Source: Enterobacter cloacae complex sp. ECNIH7 (lineage in GTDB: Bacteria > Pseudomonadota > Gammaproteobacteria > Enterobacterales > Enterobacteriaceae). From it: a stretch of DNA of 64,000 nt. Under the pieces are notes generated by a model. It saw only the letters and a program-made list of their open reading frames with translations, did no database searches and was not told the DNA's origin. The DNA lies in the NCBI RefSeq assembly GCF_002208095.1, contig NZ_CP017990.1:2852001-2916000 (forward strand). Reading direction: 5' to 3'. Position 1 is the stretch's first letter, and every line of letters begins with the position of its first letter. Made by a program: the position numbers and the translations under genes. Positions 8,553 to 18,536 of the stretch are shown piece after piece.

Positions 8553-8897
8553 ACGACCGTAGTCGAATGAACCGAATTCGTTGAATTTCAGACCCGCGAA
8601 GGCCAGACGGGTTTTGTTGCCGTCAGAGCCCTGTGATTCAGAACGGTTGCCTTTGAACTCATATTCCCACTGGCCGTAACCGGAAAGCTGATCGTTGATC
8701 TGGGTTTCGCCTTTGAAGCCCAGACGAACGTAAGTTTTATCGCCGTCGTTATCAGTATCATCAGAGAAATAGTGCAGACCTGTTACTTTACCGTACAGAT
8801 CCAGCTTGTTACCGTCTTTGTTATAAATTTCAGCCGCGTTTACAACGCCTGCTGCCAACATGGAAGTCACTGCCACTGCAACTAATTTAAGTTTCAT
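8548..8897 (-). pseudogene. ompD: OmpD-type porin, 5' part, truncated by the transposon
   Basis: This is the start of the porin gene, minus strand. A 21-residue signal peptide ([20 protein letters not shown], then A) precedes the mature start [17 protein letters not shown], followed by typical first barrel strands and ending FDYGRN. A stop codon (TAG), formed partly by the transposon end, follows at once, so only a 116-aa fragment could be made, too short to form a porin. AAGGAA lies 8 bases before ATG 8897. Loss of this channel should lower outer-membrane permeability to small hydrophilic solutes, although OmpC/OmpF-type porins elsewhere may compensate. Confidence 0.92.
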
Positions 8898-9517
8898 CTT
8901 AAATGTTCCTTATAATTTTCTTTGGTATTTCCTGAGCCACTTTGAACGATTTCTAAACGAGGCCGATCGTCAATGGCATGCTATTTTTAAAAATCTTGTA
9001 GTCCTATTTCAATAATAAGTTTCAAATTATTAGCAATAATTTCATTTAGTGTGATCGAGATCGGGTAAATGACGATGAAATAGCGTCAAATGATTAGCAT
9101 TTAATCAATTAATTGCCGGGTTGATTGCTGTGGATATAGTTTCTTTATGGTTTTATAAAAAGTGGTAATTATCGGTATTTCCGTTCATTTTTGAGGGGCG
9201 AATGGTCTTTATAGCCGTAATGCCTTGTTTTATAGCTTTAATGCACGGAATTTCCGTTCTGAAGGATGAAATAAACAGAAACATACTATTGCACTTTGTG
9301 CTATTAATCCTGTGAGTATTTGGACAGTATTAATCACCCGCCGGTGTCAATTTATGTCAATGCGGGAGGGCCGGAATTTACGAAAGGAGGTGGAATATAA
9401 ACAGAATCTAAACACGTGCTCTACTGTTCATATGAATATTTTGGCGTGCGCTCACATATTAAATTTATGTTAATTATTTGCTGTCGGGATAAATATTTCT
9501 CGACAGCAAAACCGACA
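8898..9517. other. Long AT-rich intergenic region upstream of the porin
   Basis: These 620 bases separate the porin start from the end of yddG. They are AT-rich, as is usual before regulated porin genes, and hold a CRP-like site (9050-9065). A strong Shine-Dalgarno-like run (9380-9389) is not followed by a start codon. A 7-bp inverted repeat (9480-9486 and 9501-9507) just downstream of yddG lacks a T-run. I see no convincing gene. Confidence 0.55.
9050..9065. promoter_or_regulatory. CRP-like site upstream of the porin
   Basis: TGTGATCGAGATCGGG matches the 16-bp cAMP-CRP consensus TGTGATCTAGATCACA at 12 positions, with a perfect left half. It lies about 155 bases before the porin start codon. 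CRP control of OmpD/NmpC-type porins is plausible; this site has not been tested. Confidence 0.35.
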
Positions 9518-10396
9518 TTATTGTCTTGTTGCGTACCAGCAGAGCAACGACCCGGCGCAGACCATCAGCGCGCCTTGCCAGAACGAGAATGAGAGGGGCG
9601 AACTCAGCACTGCGGCGGCAAGCGCGGCGGAGAGGACAGGGGTAAAATAGGATACGGCAGCGAGTACCGTGACGTTACCGTGAAGGATGCCAATATTCCA
9701 TGCGGCGTAACCAAACCCAAGCGCAATACCGCACATGACGAGTTTCACTATCACCGGAAGCGTAAACACCATCTCAGGCTGATCGCTCAGGAAATATTTC
9801 ACCCACAGGCTCAGCGCGGTCAGCAAAACAAACAGCGTGATGCCGTTTTGTCCTTTCGCAAATTTGCTGGTGACCGTGCAGTAGGCGGCCCAGATAAATG
9901 CCCCGGCAAACGCCAGCGCGTAGCTCAGCGGGCTGGAAACGATATTGCGGGTTATTTCATCAAGATGTAAACCCTGTTCACCGCCCAATACCCAGCAGAC
10001 GCCCAGCAATGAGACGGCTAAGCCGGGGATCACCAACAGGGTCGATTTCTGCCCGTTGAACAAGATGGCAAACACAATGGTCAGGCTTGGCCAAAGGTAA
10101 TTGACCATGCCCACTTCAATCGCCTGCGATCGCGTTGCGGCATAGCCCAGCGACAGCGCCAGGCATATTTCGTAGCTGACAAATAAAACGCTGCCGGCAA
10201 TAAGATAGCGGGGTGAAAACCGCCTGATATCAGGAAATCCTACCGTCACCAGACACAGTAATCCGCTGAGGGTGTAAATCATCGCCGCACCGCCTACCGG
10301 GCCCAGTCCCTCACTCACGCTGCGAATAAGGCCGACCATGGTGCTCCATAACAGTATTGCCGCCAGCCCAATAAGCGTTGCTCTTTTTCTGTCCAT
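9518..10396 (-). CDS. yddG: YddG-type aromatic amino acid exporter
   Basis: This is a ten-helix inner-membrane carrier of the EamA/drug-metabolite transporter family. E. coli YddG (293 aa) exports phenylalanine, tyrosine, tryptophan and some toxic compounds; this 292-aa protein shares long identical stretches with it (TLIGL...LWSTMVGLIR, LALSLGYAAT, QAIEVGMVNYLWPS, WAAYCTVTSK, YFTPVLS). ATG 10396 gives MDRKRATLIGL and the E. coli length; a reading from 10444 adds 16 residues not found in YddG. It sits between the porin and fdnG as in E. coli and Salmonella. Confidence 0.93.
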   Translation of the reverse strand: MDRKRATLIGLAAILLWSTMVGLIRSVSEGLGPVGGAAMIYTLSGLLCLVTVGFPDIRRFSPRYLIAGSVLFVSYEICLALSLGYAATRSQAIEVGMVNYLWPSLTIVFAILFNGQKSTLLVIPGLAVSLLGVCWVLGGEQGLHLDEITRNIVSSPLSYALAFAGAFIWAAYCTVTSKFAKGQNGITLFVLLTALSLWVKYFLSDQPEMVFTLPVIVKLVMCGIALGFGYAAWNIGILHGNVTVLAAVSYFTPVLSAALAAAVLSSPLSFSFWQGALMVCAGSLLCWYATRQ

Positions 10397-10541
10397 TACT
10401 TCGCCATTGTAATAACAATCAAAGGAAAAATGTATCGCATTCATCCTGACGCTGTCGCCAATTATTCTCTTAAACCGTTAATCAAAAAGGAGTATTTAAA
10501 GGTTCCGGGGGTGACTATTAAGGGGGGGAAGGCAGATGACC

Positions 10542-10555
10542 TTGATTTGACGCAA
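10542..10555 (+). promoter_or_regulatory. FNR-like site (and NarL half site) before fdnG
   Basis: TTGATTTGACGCAA has one perfect FNR half (TTGAT) and a weaker second half (consensus TTGAT-N4-ATCAA), about 63 bases before the fdnG start. A NarL-type heptamer (TACTCCT on the minus strand, 10487-10493) lies upstream. In E. coli fdnGHI is switched on by FNR without oxygen and by NarL with nitrate, so such sites are expected. Confidence 0.4.
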
Positions 10556-10617
10556 AAAAATTAGGGGCTTTGCTGTTAGTTTGCGGCGCGAAGTCTTTTC
10601 AGATAACGAGGACAACA

Positions 10618-13600
10618 ATGGACGTCAGCCGCAGACAATTTTTCAAAATCTGCGCGGGCGGTATGGCCGGAACAACGGCAGCCATGCTGGGATTTGCTCC
10701 CAAAATGGCGCTGGCTCAGGCACGCAACTATAAGCTGCTGCGCGCAAAAGAGATCCGTAACACCTGCACATACTGCTCCGTAGGTTGTGGGCTTTTAATG
10801 TATAGCCTGGGCGATGGCGCGAAGAACGCCAGAGAAGCGATTTACCATATTGAAGGGGATCCGGATCATCCGGTAAGCCGCGGCGCACTTTGCCCGAAAG
10901 GGGCGGGGCTGCTGGACTATGTACACAGCGAAAACCGCCTGCGCTACCCGGAATACCGCGCACCGGGTTCTGATAAATGGCAGCGTATCTCCTGGGATGA
11001 GGCCTTCTCCCGTATTGCCAAATTAATGAAAGCCGACCGCGACGCTAACTTTATTGAAAAGAACGCCCAGGGCGTAACGGTTAACCGCTGGTTATCCACC
11101 GGCATGCTGTGCGCCTCGGCGGCGAGTAATGAAACCGGCATGCTGACGCAAAAATTTGTGCGCTCTCTCGGCATGCTGGCGGTAGACAACCAGGCGCGCG
11201 TCTGACACGGACCAACGGTAGCAAGTCTTGCTCCAACATTTGGTCGCGGTGCGATGACCAACCACTGGGTTGATATCAAAAACGCTAACGTCGTGGTGGT
11301 GATGGGCGGAAACGCCGCGGAAGCCCATCCGGTGGGGTTCCGCTGGGCGATGGAGGCGAAAAACAACAACGATGCGACGCTTATCGTCGTCGATCCGCGC
11401 TTTACGCGCACGGCATCGGTGGCCGATATCTATGCGCCAATCCGTTCCGGTACGGACATTACGTTCCTGTCCGGCGTGCTGCTGTACCTGATCGAAAATA
11501 ATAAAATTAACGCGGAATACGTTAAGCACTACACCAACGCGAACCTGCTGGTGCGGGATGATTTTGCCTTTGATGACGGGCTGTTTAGCGGCTATGACGC
11601 CGAAAAACGCCAGTACGATAAAACGTCCTGGAACTATCAGTTCGATGAAAACGGCTACGCGCTGCGTGATGAAACCCTGACGCACCCGCGCTGCGTATGG
11701 AACCTGCTGAAGCAGCACGTTTCCCGCTATACGCCGGAGGTGGTGGAAAACATCTGCGGCACGCCGAAAGCGGACTTCCTGAAGGTGTGTGAAGTGCTGG
11801 CCTCCACCAGCGCCGCCGACAGAACCACAACATTCCTCTACGCGCTGGGCTGGACGCAGCACACCGTCGGCGCGCAGAACATCCGCACCATGGCGATGAT
11901 CCAGCTGCTGCTCGGCAACATGGGGATGGCGGGAGGCGGCGTGAACGCGCTGCGCGGTCACTCAAATATTCAGGGGCTCACCGACCTTGGCCTGCTGTCA
12001 ACCAGCCTGCCGGGCTACCTGACGCTGCCGTCTGAAAAGCAGGCGGATCTGCAAACGTATCTTGAGGCCAATACGCCGAAAGCGACGCTGCCGGACCAGG
12101 TGAACTACTGGAGCAACTATCCGAAGTTCTACGTCAGCCTGATGAAATCCTTCTACGGCGACGCGGCGCAGAAGGAGAACGACTGGGGCTTTGAGTGGCT
12201 GCCGAAGTGGGACCAGGCCTACGACGTCATCAAGTACTTCAACATGATGGATAAGGGCAGCGTCACGGGGTATATCTGCCAGGGCTTTAACCCGGTGGCC
12301 TCCTTCCCGGACAAGAACAAAGTCGTTCGCAGCCTGAGCAAGCTGAAGTACATGGTGGTTATCGATCCGCTGGTGACCGAAACGTCCACCTTCTGGCAGA
12401 ACCACGGGGAATCGAACGATGTCGATCCGGCGTCGATTCAGACCGAAGTGTTCCGCCTGCCGTCCACCTGCTTTGCGGAAGAGGACGGTTCCATCGCAAA
12501 CTCCGGCCGCTGGCTGCAGTGGCACTGGAAAGGTCAGGATGCGCCGGGCGAAGCGCGTAATGACGGTGAGATCCTCGCCGGGATTTACCACCGCCTGCGC
12601 GAGATGTACCGCACCGAAGGCGGCAAAGGCGCTGAGCCGCTGCTGAAAATGGGCTGGCACTACAAGCAGCCGGATCGTCCTGAGTCAGAGGAAGTCGCGA
12701 AGGAGAACAACGGCGTGGCGCTGGCGGATCTCTATGACGCCAGCGGCAACCTGGTGGCGAAGAAAGGCCAGCTGCTGAACAGCTTCGCGCTGCTGCGCGA
12801 CGACGGCACGACGGCGTCGTCCTGCTGGATCTATACCGGCAGCTGGACGGAGCAGGGTAACCAGATGGCCAACCGCGATAACGCCGACCCGTCCGGGCTG
12901 GGCAATACGCTGGGCTGGGCATGGGCGTGGCCGCTGAACCGTCGCGTGCTTTACAACCGCGCGTCTGCAGACGTAAACGGCAGGCCGTGGGATCCCAAAC
13001 GCATGCTGATCCAGTGGAACGGGGCGAAGTGGACGGGGAACGATATCCCGGACTACAACACCGCCCAGCCGGGCAGCAACACCGGGCCGTTCATCATGCA
13101 GCCGGAAGGGCTGGGACGCCTGTTTGCCCTCAACAAGCTGGCGGAAGGGCCGTTCCCGGAACACTACGAGCCGATGGAAACGCCGCTCGGCACCAACCCG
13201 CTGCATCCAAACGTCATCTCCAGCCCGGTGGTGCGCATCTACGAAGAGGACGTGCTGCGGCTGGGTAAAAAGGACAAGTTCCCGTACGTGGGGACGACCT
13301 ACCGCCTGACCGAGCATTTCCACACCTGGACCAAGCACGCGCGGCTTAACGCTATCGCGCAGCCGGAACAGTTTGTGGAGATCAGCGAGACGCTGGCGAA
13401 GGCGAAAGGCATCACCAACGGCGACCGCGTGAAGGTGAGCAGCAAGCGCGGCTTTATTCGCGCGGTGGCGGTGGTGACGCGTCGTCTCCAAAGCCTGAAC
13501 GTGCACGGCCAGCAGGTGGAAACCGTCGGGATCCCGCTGCACTGGGGCTTTGAGGGCGTGGCGCAGAAAGGCTACATCGCCAACACCCTGACGCCAAACG

Positions 13601-13665
13601 TCGGCGATTCCAACTCGCAAACGCCGGAGTACAAGGCGTTTCTGGTCAACATCGAGAAAGCGTAA
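10618..13665 (+). CDS. fdnG: Formate dehydrogenase N, selenocysteine-containing catalytic subunit
   Basis: This is the large periplasmic subunit of nitrate-inducible formate dehydrogenase, which oxidises formate to CO2 and passes electrons through FdnH and FdnI to menaquinone. A twin-arginine signal (SRRQFFK) opens the protein. A 4Fe-4S site follows (CTYCSVGCG ... CPKG), and the molybdopterin domains come after. Codon 196 is TGA (11203-11205) in the context QARV-U-HGPTV, identical to the E. coli selenocysteine site, and the frame continues to 13665. The total is 1015 residues, exactly the E. coli length. ATG 10618 fits the Tat signal. This is one gene, not two, and should not be called a frameshift or nonsense mutation. 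Confidence 0.97.
11203..11245 (+). promoter_or_regulatory. SECIS element directing selenocysteine insertion
   Basis: Directly after the in-frame TGA, AGCAA (11220-11224) pairs with TTGCT (11228-11232) around a GTC loop. A hairpin with G and U in the loop at this distance from UGA is what SelB recognises in bacterial selenoprotein mRNAs. The segment is almost identical to E. coli fdnG as I recall it. Confidence 0.85.
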
Positions 13666-13676
13666 GGAGCGATTAA

Positions 13677-14561
13677 ATGGCGATGGAAACACAAGACATT
13701 ATCAAACGCTCCGCGACCAACCCGATTACCCCCGCGCCCCGCGCGCGGGACTACAAGGCAGAGGTCGCTAAGCTTATCGACGTCTCCTCCTGCGTAGGCT
13801 GTAAGGCCTGCCAGGTGGCCTGCTCGGAGTGGAACGATATCCGCGACGAGGTGGGGCACTGCGTGGGGGTCTACGACAATCCGGCGGATCTGAGCGCCAA
13901 ATCCTGGACGGTAATGCGCTTTAGCGAAACCGAGCAGAACGGCAGGCTGGAATGGCTCATCCGTAAAGACGGCTGCATGCACTGTGAAGATCCGGGCTGC
14001 CTGAAGGCGTGCCCGTCTGCCGGCGCGATTATTCAGTACGCCAACGGGATTGTCGACTTCCAGCAGGACAACTGCATCGGCTGCGGGTACTGCATCGCGG
14101 GCTGCCCGTTTAATATCCCGCGCCTCAATAAAGAGGATAACCGGGTATACAAATGCACCCTGTGCGTTGACCGCGTCAGCGTCGGGCAGGAGCCTGCCTG
14201 TGTGAAAACCTGTCCGACCGGGGCTATCCACTTCGGCACCAAAAAAGAGATGCTGGACGTGGCGCAGGCGCGCGTGGACAAGCTGAAAGCGCGCGGCTAC
14301 GAGCATGCGGGCATTTATAACCCGCAGGGCGTGGGCGGTACGCACGTGATGTATGTGCTGCACCATAACGACCAGCCGGAGCTGTACCACAACCTGCCGA
14401 AGGATCCGGCGATCGATACCTCCATCAACCTCTGGAAAGGTGCGCTTAAGCCGCTTTCGGCGGCGGGCTTTATCGCCACCTTTGCCGGGCTGATTTATCA
14501 CTACATCGGTATCGGGCCAAACAAAGAGGTGGATGACGACGAGGAGGATCATCATGAGTAA
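13677..14561 (+). CDS. fdnH: Formate dehydrogenase N, iron-sulfur subunit
   Basis: This 294-aa electron-transfer subunit has the same length as E. coli FdnH. Four clusters of cysteines for 4Fe-4S centres are visible ([41 protein letters not shown] ... CVKTC). Near the C-terminus one membrane helix ([19 protein letters not shown]) anchors it to the inner membrane facing the periplasm. The ribosome-binding site AAGGAG overlaps the end of fdnG, 11 bases upstream of ATG 13677. It links the selenocysteine subunit to the cytochrome subunit FdnI. Confidence 0.97.
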   Translation: MAMETQDIIKRSATNPITPAPRARDYKAEVAKLIDVSSCVGCKACQVACSEWNDIRDEVGHCVGVYDNPADLSAKSWTVMRFSETEQNGRLEWLIRKDGCMHCEDPGCLKACPSAGAIIQYANGIVDFQQDNCIGCGYCIAGCPFNIPRLNKEDNRVYKCTLCVDRVSVGQEPACVKTCPTGAIHFGTKKEMLDVAQARVDKLKARGYEHAGIYNPQGVGGTHVMYVLHHNDQPELYHNLPKDPAIDTSINLWKGALKPLSAAGFIATFAGLIYHYIGIGPNKEVDDDEEDHHE

Positions 14562-15210
14562 ATCGAAAATGATAGTGCGCACGAAGTTTGTCGACCGCGC
14601 CTGTCACTGGACGGTGGTGATCTGCTTCTTCCTGGTGGCGGTGTCGGGGATTTCGTTCTTCTTCCCGACGCTGCAGTGGCTGACCGAAACCTTCGGCACG
14701 CCGCAGATGGGGCGCATTCTGCATCCGTTCTTCGGCGTGCTGATTTTCGTGGTGCTGATGTTTATGTTCGTGCGCTTTGTCCACCATAACATCCCGGACA
14801 AGCAGGATATCCCGTGGCTGAAAGGGATCGTCGAAGTCCTGAAGGGCAACGAACATAAGGTCGCGAAGGTGGGGAAATACAACGCCGGACAGAAGATGAT
14901 GTTCTGGACCATCATGAGCATGATTTTTGTGCTGCTGGTGACCGGCGTGATTATCTGGCGTCCGTATTTTGCGCACTATTTCCCGATTCAGGTGATTCGC
15001 TACGCGCTGCTGATCCACGCCACGTCGGCCATCATTCTTATCCACGCCATCCTGATCCATATGTATATGGCGTTCTGGGTAAAAGGATCGATTAAAGGGA
15101 TGATTGAAGGGAAGGTGAGCCGCCGCTGGGCGCAGAAACACCACCCGCGCTGGTATCGTGATGTGGAGCGACTGGAAGCGAAACAGGAAAGTACGGAAGG
15201 AATGAAGTAA
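14554..15210 (+). CDS. fdnI: Formate dehydrogenase N, cytochrome b556 subunit
   Basis: This 218-aa inner-membrane protein (E. coli FdnI, 217 aa) has four hydrophobic helices. It carries two b hemes and the menaquinone site. Conserved histidines are present in the first helix ([12 protein letters not shown]), the second (ILHPFFG) and the fourth ([20 protein letters not shown]). The chosen ATG at 14554 gives [12 protein letters not shown] as in E. coli and overlaps the end of fdnH by 8 bases (ATGAGTAA), so translation is coupled. It completes the fdnGHI operon. Confidence 0.97.
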   Translation: MSKSKMIVRTKFVDRACHWTVVICFFLVAVSGISFFFPTLQWLTETFGTPQMGRILHPFFGVLIFVVLMFMFVRFVHHNIPDKQDIPWLKGIVEVLKGNEHKVAKVGKYNAGQKMMFWTIMSMIFVLLVTGVIIWRPYFAHYFPIQVIRYALLIHATSAIILIHAILIHMYMAFWVKGSIKGMIEGKVSRRWAQKHHPRWYRDVERLEAKQESTEGMK

Positions 15211-15215
15211 GACCT

Positions 15216-15260
15216 GCGCCGTCGGCTTTGCCCGGCGGCGCTGCGCTTGCGCTGGCCTAC
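15216..15260. repeat. Degenerate REP-like palindrome
   Basis: The gap between the converging fdnI and ppk2 genes contains GCGCCG (15216-15221) and a GCCCGGCGGCGCTGCGCTTG segment ending GGCCTAC. This resembles the enterobacterial REP sequence of a G/C-rich imperfect palindrome with central GCGCTGCGCTT. It may protect or end the two facing transcripts. Confidence 0.5.
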
Positions 15261-15268
15261 TCTTCAAA

Positions 15269-16087
15269 TCAGAACCGCTCCTCCACATACCGGAACGGAT
15301 ATTTTGTGGGTTTGACTTTGCCGATTTTGCGTTTCGGTAAATCCACTTTCTCAACATGTATTTCTTTATACGGGATCTGCGAAAGCAAATGCGAAATAAT
15401 GTTCAGTCGCACGCGTTTTTTATCCTCTGAACGCGCCACAAACCACGGCGCCCAGGCGGTATCGGTGGCTTCAAACATGGCGTCGCGGGCGCGGGTGTAC
15501 TCGTCCCACAGGTTAAAGGATTTAATATCCATCGGCGACAGCTTCCAGATCTTACGCCCATCGTTAATACGGTCGCGCAGGCGTCGCTCCTGCTCTTTCG
15601 GCGTCACCTCCAGCCAGTACTTCAGGAAGATAATCCCGGCATCGACCATCGCTTTTTCCATAACCGGCGCGCCGTCTAAAAATTTCTCCGCCTGTTCCTC
15701 CGTGCAGAACCCCATCACTCGCTCCACGCCCGCGCGGTTATACCAGCTGCGATCGAAGATCACGATTTCACCCGCCGAAGGCAGGTGGGGCACATAGCGC
15801 TGGAAGTAAAGCTGGCTTTTTTCCTTTTCAGTCGGAGCAGGGAGCGCAACAACGCGAAACACGCGCGGGCTGACGCGCTCGGTGATCGCTTTAATGGTGC
15901 CGCCTTTGCCGGCACCGTCGCGTCCTTCAAAAACAATACACACTTTTAACCCTTTGGCGACGACCCATTGCTGGAGCTTAACCAGTTCGACGTGCAGGCG
16001 GCGGAGCTCTTTCTCATACTCTTTGGTCTTAAGCGGTGCATTCGTTACGACATCAACAGCGACAGGGGTTTTCTTTTTGCTTCCCAT
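15269..16087 (-). CDS. ppk2: Polyphosphate kinase 2 (PPK2 family)
   Basis: This 272-aa cytoplasmic kinase moves phosphate between polyphosphate and nucleoside diphosphates. Visible motifs are Walker A (EGRDGAGKGGTIKAI, about residues 54-68), Walker B (IVIFDRSWYNRAGVERVMGF, about 109-128) and a lid rich in Arg (EQERRLRDRINDGRKIWKLS). Single-domain class I PPK2 enzymes of this length usually make GTP or ATP from polyphosphate; the preferred nucleotide cannot be read. ATG 16087 has GAGG ten bases upstream; ATG 16096 sits too close to that site. The gene is not at this position in E. coli K-12. Confidence 0.9.
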   Translation of the reverse strand: MGSKKKTPVAVDVVTNAPLKTKEYEKELRRLHVELVKLQQWVVAKGLKVCIVFEGRDGAGKGGTIKAITERVSPRVFRVVALPAPTEKEKSQLYFQRYVPHLPSAGEIVIFDRSWYNRAGVERVMGFCTEEQAEKFLDGAPVMEKAMVDAGIIFLKYWLEVTPKEQERRLRDRINDGRKIWKLSPMDIKSFNLWDEYTRARDAMFEATDTAWAPWFVARSEDKKRVRLNIISHLLSQIPYKEIHVEKVDLPKRKIGKVKPTKYPFRYVEERF

Positions 16088-16252
16088 GATTGTCATCCTC
16101 AGGTTGTCCGGTGCGGAAAAAGCGAGGCCGCACTATGAAGTGTAATCCACCTGAATTAATGGATTAACCTGTCAGCCAGCTGATTTGAACTGGCTCACCA
16201 TACAAGATTATTCAATAATGTCCGTCGCGTGTGATTAACCAGTGGTTGAAGT

Positions 16253-17428
16253 ATGAAAAAGACAATTTTTTCGTTGGCGCTTGGCACATTTGGCCTGGGA
16301 ATGGCCGAATTTGGCATTATGGGCGTGTTAACCGAGCTGGCACATGACACCGGTATTTCGATTCCCTCCGCCGGGAATATGATCTCGTTTTATGCGTTCG
16401 GCGTGGTAATTGGCGCCCCGATTGTGGCGCTCTTCTCCGGCAAGTTCTCGTTAAAAACCACGCTGCTGTTTCTGGTGGCGATGTCCGCTGTCGGCAATGC
16501 CCTGTTCACGTTTTCCACGTCCTATTTCTGGCTGGCGCTGGGGCGGCTGATTTCCGGCTTTCCGCACGGGGCTATTTTTGGCGTCGGGGCGATTATCCTG
16601 TCTAAAATTGCGCCACCGGGGAAGGTGACGGTCGCGGTGGCGGGAATGATCGCCGGTATGACCGTGGCCAACCTGATGGGCGTTCCGCTGGGGACCTGGC
16701 TCGGACATCAGTTCAGCTGGCGTTATACCTTTTTTCTGATTGCCGTGTTCGATGCGCTGGTGATCCTCTCGGTTCTGCTCTGGGTGCCGGACATCCGCGA
16801 CACTTCAGAAATCAAATTGACCGAGCAGTTCCATTTTCTGAAAAAACCAGAACCCTGGCTGATTTTTGCCGCCACCATGTTTGGCAATGCCGGGGTGTTC
16901 GCATGGTTCAGCTTCGTTAAGCCGTTTATGGTTAACGTCTCCGGTTATTCAGCAGGGATGATGACGGCCATCATGATGCTGATGGGGCTTGGCATGGTGT
17001 TGGGCAATCTGCTGAGCGGTAAGCTCTCGGGGCGTTTTAGCCCGCTGCGCATTGCGGCCACCACCGACATGGTGATTGTCGCCTCGCTGCTGCTGCTTTT
17101 CGCCTTTGGTGAACTGAAAACGGCCTCGCTGGTCATGGGCTTTATCTGCTGTGCCGGACTGTTCGCGCTCTCTGCGCCGCTACAAATTCTGCTTCTGCAA
17201 AATGCGAAGGACGGTGAGATGCTGGGGGCGGCAGGGGGACAGATGGCGTTTAATCTCGGCAGTGCGATTGGGGCGTACTTTGGCGGGATGATGATCGTAC
17301 TCGGCTTTAGCTGGCGTTACGTCACGCTGCCGGCGGCAATACTCTCTTTCTCGGCCATGAGCGCACTGCTGATCTACGGTCACCTGCGGGCCAGACGGGC
17401 TCAGGCTAACGCTCGCGCGCTAGCCTGA
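16253..17428 (+). CDS. araJ: AraJ-like major facilitator transporter
   Basis: This 391-aa inner-membrane protein has twelve hydrophobic helices and matches E. coli AraJ (394 aa) over most of its length (LALGTFGLGMAEFGIMGVLT, RLISGFPHGAIFGVGAI, GGQMAFNLGSAIGAY). AraJ belongs to the drug:H+ antiporter-1 branch; in E. coli it is arabinose-inducible but its substrate is unknown. Here no arabinose genes are nearby. It is divergent from ppk2, and its stop is 6 bases from the end of the facing AhpD-like gene. Confidence 0.85.
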   Translation: MKKTIFSLALGTFGLGMAEFGIMGVLTELAHDTGISIPSAGNMISFYAFGVVIGAPIVALFSGKFSLKTTLLFLVAMSAVGNALFTFSTSYFWLALGRLISGFPHGAIFGVGAIILSKIAPPGKVTVAVAGMIAGMTVANLMGVPLGTWLGHQFSWRYTFFLIAVFDALVILSVLLWVPDIRDTSEIKLTEQFHFLKKPEPWLIFAATMFGNAGVFAWFSFVKPFMVNVSGYSAGMMTAIMMLMGLGMVLGNLLSGKLSGRFSPLRIAATTDMVIVASLLLLFAFGELKTASLVMGFICCAGLFALSAPLQILLLQNAKDGEMLGAAGGQMAFNLGSAIGAYFGGMMIVLGFSWRYVTLPAAILSFSAMSALLIYGHLRARRAQANARALA

Positions 17429-17434
17429 CAGGCT

Positions 17435-18526
17435 TCACGCAAGCCAGGGCTCACCCAGGGTCAGCATCAGGCGGTTGGCCCAGGCGAAGAACGCGGCGGA
17501 CTGCACCAGATCAAGCTGCGCTAAGGTATCCAGCCCCTCTTTTTCCAGCGCGGCAAGGTGCAGCGGCGTGGCGGCAGGGGGCGTGACCGACAGCGCCGCC
17601 GCAAAATCGATTTCCGCCTGCCAGCGCGCAGATTGCCCCTCGCTCAGGGATTGCCCCGGCCTCACGGCCAGCAGGGCTTCTACCGCCGCGTCATCCTTTG
17701 ACAGCTGGCTGGCTTTACGCGCATGGACAGATGCGCAGTAAATGCAGCCATTGATTTTACTGGCGACCGTTGCGGCCAGCTCGCGCTCGGCGCGCGGCAA
17801 TCCCCCCGATGTATAAAAAATTCCTTTATCCGTTAACGTGCGCTGTTCAAGCACCGGCAGGTTGCGCCCCAGCAGGCGGAAATAGTCGGAATCGGTGTGG
17901 CCAAACTTCGCCAGTATAGCAACCTCGTCATCACGAAAATCCGCCAGCGGTTTGGCGGCGATCCACGGCTCCCAGCCCAGTTCCTGCTGGGTGAAGGCGA
18001 CGGGAGCCGCCTTTCCGGTGGCCGTGGTGGCGGTCGTGTGCCAGACGCCTGCCGCCACCGGCGCATCGCTTTTGGCGACGGGCCTGTCGTTCAGCAGCCG
18101 CAGCCCGGTGATGAGTCGGCTCTGGAAGCTCACAAACGCAATAAGCTGCGCCAGGGTAACAATGCCTTCCTTGCTCCATCCCGCCTGGGTCAGCGCTTTT
18201 AACGCTGCGGGCGTCGCTTCGACGGGGGAGAACGTCAGCAGGCGCGCGAAGTTCAGCGCCGGGGTCAGGCGTTCTGAGGTGGGATCGGCCAGGCCAAACC
18301 CCGCATAGTGCGCGGCCAGCGCCTCCGCGCTGTGCCACCTGGCGACTTTTGCCGCTACGGCGAAGCGCTCGTCCAGTGCAAAATCAGCATCCTGCTGGCT
18401 AAAGAGAATTTCGTAGCTGCCCTGCGCGTGGCGCGTGGCGGCATCACGCGTGGCGCGCGCCTCTGCCAGAGGGGAACCGGGTTTAATTTCCGCCAGCTCG
18501 GCGAGAATGTCCTGACTTAACGACAT
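17435..18526 (-). CDS. AhpD-like alkylhydroperoxidase-domain protein
   Basis: This 363-aa protein is built of two carboxymuconolactone decarboxylase/AhpD-like halves. The second half keeps the full active-site pattern E-x6-C-x2-C-x3-H region (ERELAATVASKINGCIYCAS, then VH); the first half (RLLTFSPVEATPAALKALTQ) seems to lack the cysteines. This is the two-domain family described from Agrobacterium Avi_7169. AhpD proteins use the CxxC pair to reduce partners or peroxides. ATG 18526 has a GAGGAG ribosome-binding site; an upstream ATG would overlap the preceding gene. It is the last gene of the six-gene transport operon and probably protects against, or processes, products of the adjacent monooxygenase (inference). 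Confidence 0.82.
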   Translation of the reverse strand: MSLSQDILAELAEIKPGSPLAEARATRDAATRHAQGSYEILFSQQDADFALDERFAVAAKVARWHSAEALAAHYAGFGLADPTSERLTPALNFARLLTFSPVEATPAALKALTQAGWSKEGIVTLAQLIAFVSFQSRLITGLRLLNDRPVAKSDAPVAAGVWHTTATTATGKAAPVAFTQQELGWEPWIAAKPLADFRDDEVAILAKFGHTDSDYFRLLGRNLPVLEQRTLTDKGIFYTSGGLPRAERELAATVASKINGCIYCASVHARKASQLSKDDAAVEALLAVRPGQSLSEGQSARWQAEIDFAAALSVTPPAATPLHLAALEKEGLDTLAQLDLVQSAAFFAWANRLMLTLGEPWLA

Positions 18527-18536
18527 AGGTGTCTCC

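Noticed and set aside
9380..9389. Strong Shine-Dalgarno-like sequence (AAAGGAGGTG) in the porin upstream region
   Set aside because: No start codon follows at a usable distance, and the next ATG opens no meaningful frame.
9480..9507. Inverted repeat GCTGTCG/CGACAGC after yddG as a terminator
   Set aside because: The loop is long and there is no T-run on the minus strand where yddG transcripts end.
11203..11205. TGA that splits the formate dehydrogenase large subunit into two reading frames
   Set aside because: It is the selenocysteine codon: same position (196) and context as E. coli FdnG, a SECIS hairpin follows, and the frame continues to the full 1015 residues.
11092..13692. Several long open frames on the minus strand opposite fdnG
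   Set aside because: High-GC codon bias of fdnG creates stop-free antisense frames; the predicted proteins are low-complexity and match no family.
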